Notes under the pieces: generated by a model
Told to the model about the DNA's origin: nothing
Database searches by the model: none
The model's input: only the letters and a program-made list of their open reading frames with translations
Assembly (NCBI GenBank): GCA_030429485.1
Contig: JAUIFD010000015.1
Span: 1 to 35,392, forward strand
Direction of reading: 5' to 3'
Length of the DNA: 35,392 nucleotides
DNA from: Phycisphaerae bacterium
Lineage (GTDB): Bacteria; Planctomycetota; Phycisphaerae; Phycisphaerales; UBA1924
Position numbers and translations under genes: made by a program
In this document: positions 27,836 to 35,392 of the stretch, piece by piece
Layout: each line of letters begins with the position of its first letter
Numbering within the stretch: the first letter of the stretch is position 1

Positions 27836-29335
27836 TTACCCCTCAAAGTACTCCGCCAGCAGCCGCACGCCGAAGCCTGTGGGGCCGGGGGCGATGGGGG
27901 CCTTGTCCTTCTCTGTGGCGTGGACGCCGGCGATATCGATGTGGGCCCAGGGGATGCCGGCTTCGCAGAAGTACGAAAGGAACGCGGCGCCCTGGATCGG
28001 GTGGGCCTCGCGGACGGGTGCGGAGTTGACGATGTCGGCGATGGGCGACTTCATCATCGAGCGGTATTCGTCGTGGTGCGGGAGGCGCCAGAGGCGCTCG
28101 CCGGAGGTGTCGGACGCGCGCTCGAGCTTCTCGCGGAGGTCGTCGTCGTCGCACCACATGCCGGCGTAGGTCGAGCCGAGCGCGACGACCACGCCGCCGG
28201 TGAGTGTGGCGAGATCGATGATGGCGGCGGGGTTCTCCTTCTCGCAGGCCCAGCAGAGCCCGTCGGCGAGCACGAGGCGCCCCTCCGCGTCGGTGTTGGT
28301 GACCTCGACCGTCACGCCGTTGCGGAAGGTGAGGACGTCGTCAGGGCGGTAGGCCTCGTCGGAGATGGAGTTCTCCGCCGCGACCATGAGCCCGACGACG
28401 GGGACGCGCGGCTTGATGACGGTGGCGATGGCGTGCATGGCGCCGAAGACAGCACACCCGCCGTCCTTGTCGCGCTTCATGCCCTTCATCCCGCCGCCGA
28501 CCTTGATGGAGAGCCCGCCCGAGTCGTAGGTCATGGTCTTGCCGAGCAGCACGACCGGGCGCTTGCCGGAGCGGCTCGAGGTCTTCTTCTTGGAACGTGC
28601 GCGCGACGCGGGCTGATACTCAAGACGGATGAGGCAGGGCGCATTCTCGGAAGCCTTGCCGACGTTGATGAGTCCGGTGAGGCGCTCGTCTTCGAGCTTC
28701 TTGCCGGAGATGACGGTGCAGGTCATGCCGGTCTGGCGTGCGAGCTTCTTGGCTTCGTTGGCGATATAGGAAGGTGTGGCGATGTTGGGCGGCGTCTGCG
28801 AGAGATCGCGGCACGCGTTGGTGGACGTAGCGAGCCCGAGCCCGCGCTCGAGCCCGGAGGCGAATGCGCGGTCGGCAGTGCGCACCTCAAGCTTGCCGCC
28901 CTTCTCCAGCGTGGTGGCGCTGCCGCGGAGCGTGTCGTAGGACCACGAGGCGAGCCCGAGACCCTCGCCGAAGGCGGAGCCGGCGCGCCAGGCGTCGGCC
29001 TTGGCAGCTTTCAGGGGTCCGCTCAGATCGATCTCGGCAGGCGTCGCCTCAGCGTTACTCAGTCGGCGGGCGACATACCCCCCCACCGCGCGGAGTCGCC
29101 CGGCATCGAAGGTGTCCTTGTCACCCAGCCCGACGATCAGCACGCGCTCCGCCCCGGCGTCGGGGAACGCCTCGACGATCCGCCCGACATCGCCGGTGGC
29201 TTCGGGGCGCTTGGAGGCGGCGACGGCTGCGGGGTCGTGGTCCTGAGGCTTGTCGAGGGATGCGCCCTTGAACTGCCCGACAATGAGGGCCTTGGGCTTG
29301 GATCGTCCGGTGCCGACGCGGATCTCGTTGAACAT
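27836..29335 (-). CDS. pepA: leucyl aminopeptidase (M17 family)
   Basis: This 499-residue cytosolic metallopeptidase removes N-terminal residues from peptides. The C-terminal catalytic domain shows LLGKTMTYDSGGLSIK, MKGMKRDKDGG and the family signature NTDAEGRLVLADGL, so the two-metal ligands Lys, Asp, Asp, Asp and Glu and the Arg of EGRL are all present. The N-terminal macro-like domain is typical (VLIVGLGDKDTFDAGRLRAVGG). One oddity is a basic linker, SRARSKKKTSSRSGKR, just before the catalytic domain. The ATG at 29335 has AGGAG 6 nt upstream; the longer frame to 29647 is antisense to the HIT gene and is discarded. It is divergent from the HIT gene across 100 bp. Confidence 0.95.
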   Translation of the reverse strand: MFNEIRVGTGRSKPKALIVGQFKGASLDKPQDHDPAAVAASKRPEATGDVGRIVEAFPDAGAERVLIVGLGDKDTFDAGRLRAVGGYVARRLSNAEATPAEIDLSGPLKAAKADAWRAGSAFGEGLGLASWSYDTLRGSATTLEKGGKLEVRTADRAFASGLERGLGLATSTNACRDLSQTPPNIATPSYIANEAKKLARQTGMTCTVISGKKLEDERLTGLINVGKASENAPCLIRLEYQPASRARSKKKTSSRSGKRPVVLLGKTMTYDSGGLSIKVGGGMKGMKRDKDGGCAVFGAMHAIATVIKPRVPVVGLMVAAENSISDEAYRPDDVLTFRNGVTVEVTNTDAEGRLVLADGLCWACEKENPAAIIDLATLTGGVVVALGSTYAGMWCDDDDLREKLERASDTSGERLWRLPHHDEYRSMMKSPIADIVNSAPVREAHPIQGAAFLSYFCEAGIPWAHIDIAGVHATEKDKAPIAPGPTGFGVRLLAEYFEG

Positions 29336-29435
29336 GAGCGCTCCTGGATGAAGTGATGAAGCAAGACGGGGCAGGAGTCTACCGGCGGGAACGCCGGAGG
29401 TTGGGAGCCGCCCTCGACATGGGTACCGTGCAGGC

Positions 29436-29987
29436 ATGCCCGACACGTCTGACCCCGCTGAGCACCCTGCGCGCACCCTCTGGGCGCCGTGGCGGCTGGA
29501 GTATCTCGAATCACTCGGCGATGAGACGAAAGCCCCTGCGGGGAGCGAGGAATCGGCGTCCTTCCTGCGAGAGTACTTCCTGCATCCGGAGCGCGACGAG
29601 GCCAACCACGTCGTCGTCCGCGAGGCGGACGGCCTGATCCTGCTCAACCGGTACCCGTACGCGAACGGGCACCTCTTGGTGGCGCTCGGTGAGGCGCGCC
29701 CGACGCTGCTCGACTACGACGAGAGACAGCGGGCGGCGCTGTGGCGTTTGGTCGATTCCGCGGCCGCGCTCATGCAGCGCACACTCCAGCCGCAGGGCAT
29801 CAACATCGGCATCAACCAGGGGCGAGCGGCCGGGGCGGGCGTGCCGACGCACCTGCACGTGCATCTCGTGCCGCGTTGGAGCGGAGACGTGAACTTCATG
29901 GAGACCGTCGGACGCGTGCGGGTGATCCCCGCGTCGCTCGACGCCATGGCGGCGCGCTATCGGAGAGTCCGGTCGGCGAACGCCTAA
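29436..29987 (+). CDS. HIT family hydrolase/AP4A phosphorylase-like protein
   Basis: The histidine triad THLHVHLVPR is complete, with His139, His141 and His143 in this 183-residue protein. LLNRYPYANGHLLVAL and GINIGINQGRAAGAGVPTH are the nucleotide-binding strands. The LWAPWRLEYL opening and NFM after the triad are shared with actinobacterial diadenosine tetraphosphate phosphorylases of the HIT fold, so cleavage of Ap4A or a related dinucleotide is the best guess. Adenosine-phosphoramidate hydrolysis is the alternative. The ATG at 29436 has only a weak AGG upstream. Its TAA overlaps the TAG of the convergent flippase gene. Confidence 0.9.
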   Translation: MPDTSDPAEHPARTLWAPWRLEYLESLGDETKAPAGSEESASFLREYFLHPERDEANHVVVREADGLILLNRYPYANGHLLVALGEARPTLLDYDERQRAALWRLVDSAAALMQRTLQPQGINIGINQGRAAGAGVPTHLHVHLVPRWSGDVNFMETVGRVRVIPASLDAMAARYRRVRSANA

Positions 29988-31648
29988 TCCGCGGGCGCCT
30001 CCGCCGCGTGCTCTTGCTCCTCGATCAGCTCCCGCGTCCGCTTCTTCGCTCGCTTGCTCTGCATGAGCTCACGCCGAGCAGCCGGGTCGACGGCGCACCG
30101 CGCAAGGGTGAGGAGCTTCGCACGCTCGTCGCTGCTCATGACGAAGATGAACGCGAGCCCGGCGTAGGCCGCGCCATAGACCACGCTCACCGCGAGGAGC
30201 CAGAGCAGGTCCCACTGGGGGACGAACCGTGCAAAGGCGAACAGGATCGGCGCGCCGGCGACCGCACAAAGAATCGACGGCACGACCGGGCGGAGCATGT
30301 CGTAATAGCGCACCTTCAGGATGCGAGACGCGGGGATCGGGAGCACCGTCATCGCGAACACCGCGTACGTCAGCACGTACGCGATCGCCGGCCCCGTGTA
30401 CGCCCAGTCTTGTGGTAGCAAATGGAGCTTCCAGAGCACGACCGCGACCAGCGGGTTGCACGCGCCCGCCACGAGCGTGAGCAGCGCAAACTCCTTGATG
30501 TCGCCGGTGCCGTAGAAGACGCGCACCCAGGCGTCGGCGACCGCGCGCACCGCGGTGCCGACGATGAGGATGCGGCCCACCGTTACCGCGGCGGGCAGGA
30601 GCGCCGGATCAGCCTCCAGGCGCTTGCCGAGCCAGACCTCCATGACCGGCGCGGTCAACACGCCGAGCAGCACCGCCGCGGGCGCGGAGACAAAGGCGTG
30701 GAGGCGTGTCTGTGCGAGCACGAGCTTTCGGACGCGGTGATGCGTGCTCTTGGTGCTCACCCGGGCGGCGACCGCTTCGACGCCGTCGGTGACGCCGCTC
30801 GTGGCGCGCCGGACGTAGTTGGCGAGGATCGATCCGGTGCCGAACACGACGTTGCCGAACGACGCGGTGAACCAGACATTCATGAGGATCGCATCGAGGC
30901 GCAGGTGCAGGTTGTTCGCGACGATGACCAGCGCGTTCCACCCACTCATGCGGAGGATCGTGGTGATGCCGGATCGCGTCGCGAGCGAGGGCCGAAGCCT
31001 CAGCAGCGGCATCTGAAACGCCAGCGCCAGGATTGCGCTGCCCACCACCAGTGTGTTGCCCGCCGCGGAGAGCACGCCAAAGACGACGAGCGCCCGCGGC
31101 GCATCGTTCGGAGAGAGAAGGAGGGCCCCGAACGCCGCGACCACGTAGGCCATCCGGTTGATGATCGACCAGATGTTGTACTGCACCATGCGCTCGGTGA
31201 CGAGGTAGAGGTTGAAGGCCGGGGTCATGAGGATCTGGATGACGAACTCCACGCCCTTGCAGATCACGAAAAGGCGGGCGGCATCGAAGAACCCATCCGG
31301 GATGGTCAAGAACGGCAGCACCGCCCAGAGCACGCCCGCGAGCAGGGCTGTAAACAGAGCTCCCCCGGCGACGACGACAAACGCGGAGTTGAGTGTCTCG
31401 GAGAACGCGGACGGATCATCGGAATGGAACGCCGAGCCCAGCTCGCGCACCATCGATCGGCGGATGACCGCGTCGATGATCGACGAGAGCCCGGCGGTGG
31501 AGCCGAGCAACGCGATAAGCCCAAAGCCCTCGATCCCGACGGCGTCGAGCTGGATCTGCGCGAGCCAGAGCCCGAGCAGGATCACCGACGCGAGGCGGAT
31601 GTAGTTGGTCGCGAGACGGATCACCCCGCGCCGAGATTCGGATGCCAA
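29984..31648 (-). CDS. Wzx/MATE-like polysaccharide flippase, copy 1
   Basis: This 554-residue integral membrane protein has about a dozen hydrophobic segments, for example LASVILLGLWLAQIQ, FGLIALLGSTAGLSSII and ILFAFARFVPQWDLLWLLAV. It has the overall pattern of oligosaccharide flippases of the MOP superfamily, which move lipid-linked glycan units across the inner membrane. It is clearly a paralogue of the next gene upstream: both share GFGLIALLGSTAG, GTGSILANYVRRATSG (GTGAILASYVRRATSG in the other) and ADAWVRVFYGTGD. The C-terminal tail is basic and cytosolic. I choose the TTG at 31648: it has GAGGGGAG 6 nt upstream and gives MASESRRG, aligning with MPSEARRG of the paralogue. Another TTG at 31684 would add 12 residues. 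Confidence 0.85.
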   Translation of the reverse strand: MASESRRGVIRLATNYIRLASVILLGLWLAQIQLDAVGIEGFGLIALLGSTAGLSSIIDAVIRRSMVRELGSAFHSDDPSAFSETLNSAFVVVAGGALFTALLAGVLWAVLPFLTIPDGFFDAARLFVICKGVEFVIQILMTPAFNLYLVTERMVQYNIWSIINRMAYVVAAFGALLLSPNDAPRALVVFGVLSAAGNTLVVGSAILALAFQMPLLRLRPSLATRSGITTILRMSGWNALVIVANNLHLRLDAILMNVWFTASFGNVVFGTGSILANYVRRATSGVTDGVEAVAARVSTKSTHHRVRKLVLAQTRLHAFVSAPAAVLLGVLTAPVMEVWLGKRLEADPALLPAAVTVGRILIVGTAVRAVADAWVRVFYGTGDIKEFALLTLVAGACNPLVAVVLWKLHLLPQDWAYTGPAIAYVLTYAVFAMTVLPIPASRILKVRYYDMLRPVVPSILCAVAGAPILFAFARFVPQWDLLWLLAVSVVYGAAYAGLAFIFVMSSDERAKLLTLARCAVDPAARRELMQSKRAKKRTRELIEEQEHAAEAPAD

Positions 31649-31662
31649 GCTCGACTCCCCTC
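31646..31662 (-). promoter_or_regulatory. ribosome binding site fixing a TTG start
   Basis: On the minus strand GAGGGGAG (31655-31662) precedes TTG (31646-31648) by 6 nt. The paralogous flippase also begins at TTG, with AGGGG at 33472-33476, 9 nt upstream. The shared arrangement supports TTG initiation for both. Confidence 0.65.
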
Positions 31663-31815
31663 GGGCCGCGCGGGCCGACGCCAACCTACGGGCGGCGCCT
31701 CACGCCGGTTCGCCGCGCCCGCTCGGCGCTATCGAGCCGAAGGGCGTGGATTCTTGACGGGGTTCGGCGCGGCGGCTCCTTGTGACGCGCGTTTCTTCGC
31801 CGCGGTGTCGGGGGT

Positions 31816-33462
31816 TCAGTCGTCCGGAGACTCGCCTGGCTGTGACGCCTCTGGGCGCTTCCGCCCTCCGCCACCCTTGATCGCCCGGCGCCGGGTCTCG
31901 GGGTTCGCCAGGCGTCGCCCAAAGTCGATGAACCGGGCCCGCTCCTCGCGCGTCAGCACGAACGCGAAGGCGAGCGGCGTGTAGATCGCCCCGTACGCGC
32001 AGCCGGCCGCGGCAAGCCAGATCGCCGTCCACTCTGGGACCCCCGCGAACATCAGCAGGATCGGCGCCGCCGCGGCGGCGCACACCACCGAGCCGATCGC
32101 CGGACGGAGCATGTCGAAGTACCGGGCCTTCAGTATGCGCGAGGCAGGGAGCGGCAGCACCAGCAGCGCGAAGACCGCGTAGGAAAGCACGTACGCGCAT
32201 GCCGGCGCGGTGTAGCGCCACTCCTCGGGGAGGACGCCGCTCATGTACAGCGCGACCGCGAAGATGGGATTCGCGACGCCGCCGGCGAGGCAGAGCCAAG
32301 CGAACCGCTTGACGTCCCCCGTGCCGTAGAAGATGCGGACCCATGCATCGGCGATGGCGCGGACCGCCGTACCGATGATCAGGATGCGGGCGATCACGAC
32401 AGCGGAGGGCAGGAGCGCCGGGTCGCCCGCGAGTCGCTGCCCGAGCCAGACCTTGATGACCGGCTCGGTGAGCACACCGAGGAGCACGGCCGCGGGAACA
32501 GAAACGAACGCGTGCAGGCGTGTCTGGGTGTGGACGAGTCGCCGCAGATCGTCCTCGCTGGAGCGGGTGCTCATGCGGGTGGCGACCGCTTCAATGCCAT
32601 CGGTTGCGCCGCTGGTGGCCCGGCGGACGTAGCTGGCGAGGATCGCGCCCGTACCGAACACGACGTTGCCGAAGTCCGCCCCAAACCAGAAGTTCATGAA
32701 GATCGCGTCGAGGCGGATGTGCAGGTTGTTCGCGACGATGACGAGGGAGTTCCACCCGCTCATCTTGAGGATGCCGGCGGCTGTCGCGAGCGAGGCGCTG
32801 CGCGGGCGAGGCACCATGCCCGGGTATTGGAACGTGATGAGCACGATCGCGATCAAGACCACGAGCGTTCGTGCCGCTGCCGAGAAAGCGCCAAAGAGCA
32901 CGAGCGCCCTCGGCTGATCGTGCGAGGACAGGACAAGTGCGAGGCCCGCAGCGGCGACATACGCCACGCGTGTCGCGGTCGTCAGGGTGTTGAACGCCGC
33001 CATGCGCTCCGTGACGATGTACATGTTGTACCCGGGCGTCAGGAGGATGCGCAGGCAGTACTCGAGCCCCTTAAAGAGCACAAACCACCGCGCCGCGCCG
33101 AAGAACTCCGCCGGGATGTTGAAGTAGGGCAGAAGGGACCACAGCACCATGGTGAGCAGCGCGGTCACCACCGCGGCACCGCAGACGATGAGCAGCGCCG
33201 AGTTGTAGACGTTGCGGAACTCGGCGGGATCCTCCGCGTGGTACGCGGAGCCGAGTTCGCGGATCATCGAACGCCGCATCACCGCGTCGATGATCGAGGC
33301 GATCCCCGCGGTCGAACCGAGCAGCGCGATAAGCCCGAAGCCGACCGGGCCCATCGCGTCGAACTGGATCCGCGCAAGCCACAGCCCGAGCAGAATGACG
33401 AAGACAAGCCGGAGGTAGTTCGAGGCGATGCGGATCGCCCCGCGTCGTGCTTCAGAGGGCAA
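31816..33462 (-). CDS. Wzx/MATE-like polysaccharide flippase, copy 2
   Basis: This 548-residue multi-pass membrane protein is homologous along its full length to the neighbouring flippase, so the pair is a tandem duplication that has diverged well below identity. Shared blocks include MSGWNSLVIVANNLHIRLDA, QTRLHAFVSVPAAVLLGVLT and the FYGTGD motif. It begins with TTG (MPSEARRG). The C-terminal tail is Gly/Lys/Arg-rich (IKGGGGRKRPEASQPG). It lies 71 bp downstream of cysC and 167 bp upstream of copy 1, all leftward. A role in translocating the glycan made by the cluster around 12-25 kb is plausible but not shown. Confidence 0.85.
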   Translation of the reverse strand: MPSEARRGAIRIASNYLRLVFVILLGLWLARIQFDAMGPVGFGLIALLGSTAGIASIIDAVMRRSMIRELGSAYHAEDPAEFRNVYNSALLIVCGAAVVTALLTMVLWSLLPYFNIPAEFFGAARWFVLFKGLEYCLRILLTPGYNMYIVTERMAAFNTLTTATRVAYVAAAGLALVLSSHDQPRALVLFGAFSAAARTLVVLIAIVLITFQYPGMVPRPRSASLATAAGILKMSGWNSLVIVANNLHIRLDAIFMNFWFGADFGNVVFGTGAILASYVRRATSGATDGIEAVATRMSTRSSEDDLRRLVHTQTRLHAFVSVPAAVLLGVLTEPVIKVWLGQRLAGDPALLPSAVVIARILIIGTAVRAIADAWVRIFYGTGDVKRFAWLCLAGGVANPIFAVALYMSGVLPEEWRYTAPACAYVLSYAVFALLVLPLPASRILKARYFDMLRPAIGSVVCAAAAAPILLMFAGVPEWTAIWLAAAGCAYGAIYTPLAFAFVLTREERARFIDFGRRLANPETRRRAIKGGGGRKRPEASQPGESPDD

Positions 33463-33533
33463 GGCTCGGAACCCCTGAGTGGGCCGACTCCACTACCGAC
33501 CGACCTGTCTCATCGACCTGCCGATGCTCGCCG

Positions 33534-34154
<621 letters not shown>

Positions 34155-34385
34155 CGTGTCCTGCCTCTCAGATACGGCCTTTGATAGGTATACTGCCCCG
34201 GATCGCTACCGGGGGGATCGAGTCTAGGCGTCGCACACTTGAGCCTGCCCGGATGGCACCCATCAACAAACCGAGGGCATGCCCGGCCCCACCCTCACCG
34301 CATCCGCGCGGATTCTGAGCCGAACTACACCTGTGCGAAACGGCACGCGGCTCGCAGCCGATATCGCATATGCCTGTCGGGCGGC

Positions 34386-34404
34386 CGCGGAGGGCAACTC
34401 CGCG
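34386..34404 (+). other. small GC-rich hairpin upstream of clpC
   Basis: CGCGGAG (34386-34392) and CTCCGCG (34398-34404) pair perfectly around GGCAA. It lies upstream of the proposed clpC promoter, so it may be a protein-binding dyad rather than part of the transcript. Chance in GC-rich DNA is possible. Confidence 0.35.
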
Positions 34405-34419
34405 CCCGGTCGGCAACAA

Positions 34420-34448
34420 TGAACAGAGTCCTTCCGGCGCGTGTATAC
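34420..34448 (+). promoter_or_regulatory. candidate clpC promoter overlapping a 10-bp palindrome
   Basis: TGAACA (34420-34425) and TATACA (34443-34448) are separated by exactly 17 bp and each match four of six bases of the sigma-70 consensus. The -10 element lies inside the palindrome GTGTATACAC (34441-34450), where a repressor would block it. The Shine-Dalgarno GAGGAAGG follows at 34460-34467, 9 nt before the ATG. Confidence 0.45.
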
Positions 34449-34476
34449 ACCGGAGACTCGAGGAAGGCGGCTAGAG

Positions 34477-35392
<916 letters not shown>

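Larger units (their letters stand above)
34155..34476. other. non-coding divergent promoter region between cysC and clpC
   Basis: These 322 bp must hold the promoters of cysC (leftward) and clpC (rightward). Visible elements are a 6-bp stem CCCCGG/CCGGGG with a 7-nt loop at 34196-34214, a 7-bp stem at 34386-34404, and the palindrome GTGTATACAC at 34441-34450. No convincing ORF or RNA gene is seen. Confidence 0.6.

Noticed and set aside
27709-27846. 46-residue extension of the beta-helix protein
   Set aside because: The signal peptide and Shine-Dalgarno place the start at 27708; the extension also reaches into the aminopeptidase gene.
29336-29647. 104-residue extension of leucyl aminopeptidase
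   Set aside because: It is antisense to the HIT gene and its divergent promoter gap; the ATG at 29335 has AGGAG and a normal family N-terminus.

Overview
The window is high-GC (by eye well above 60%), densely coded bacterial DNA. It most likely comes from the planctomycete class Phycisphaerae. The clearest marker is a secreted beta-helix protein with a C-terminal dockerin-like pair of calcium loops ending in Gly-Cys, the 'GC-type dockerin' anchor known from that group. Use of GTG and TTG starts and Lys/Ala-rich N-terminal tails fit but do not prove this. No rRNA, tRNA, CRISPR array, insertion sequence or prophage was seen.

Layout. 1-69 is the start of a Lys/Arg-rich protein cut by the window edge. 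70-636 is non-coding, with a 20-bp perfect palindrome in an alternating pyrimidine-purine tract and a 21-bp tandem repeat. 637-10163 holds housekeeping and metabolic genes: an M16 peptidase homologue without its zinc motif, an FHA-GAF-PP2C phosphatase, a GH31 alpha-glucosidase, an FAD-linked oxidase, and a pyruvate phosphate dikinase with a 60-residue basic extension. 10269-12034 is a pabB-Nudix pair that may serve folate synthesis.

11994-25187 is a surface-glycan cluster. Two genes run left (a GT2, and a cytidylyltransferase-PfkB fusion with the domain order reversed relative to HldE and key kinase residues lost). Four run right in a tightly packed unit (a large CgeB-like glycosyltransferase, a GT4, a methyltransferase-like/TPR-like protein, a GT2-GT4 fusion). 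A further GT4-like enzyme converges on them. A 13-bp perfect inverted repeat lies between the two divergent arms. Then come recR, the dockerin beta-helix protein, leucyl aminopeptidase and a HIT hydrolase. 29984-34154 is a leftward unit: cysC (APS kinase), then two tandem paralogous Wzx/MATE-like flippases. These plausibly serve glycan export and perhaps sulfation. The window ends inside clpC, which starts at 34477.

The most unusual items are the reversed HldE-like protein with a probable pseudokinase, the basic tail on PPDK, the multi-domain glycan enzymes with poorly recognisable domains, and the strong hairpin directly in front of recR. All functions are inferred by reading the sequence; no database search was run.
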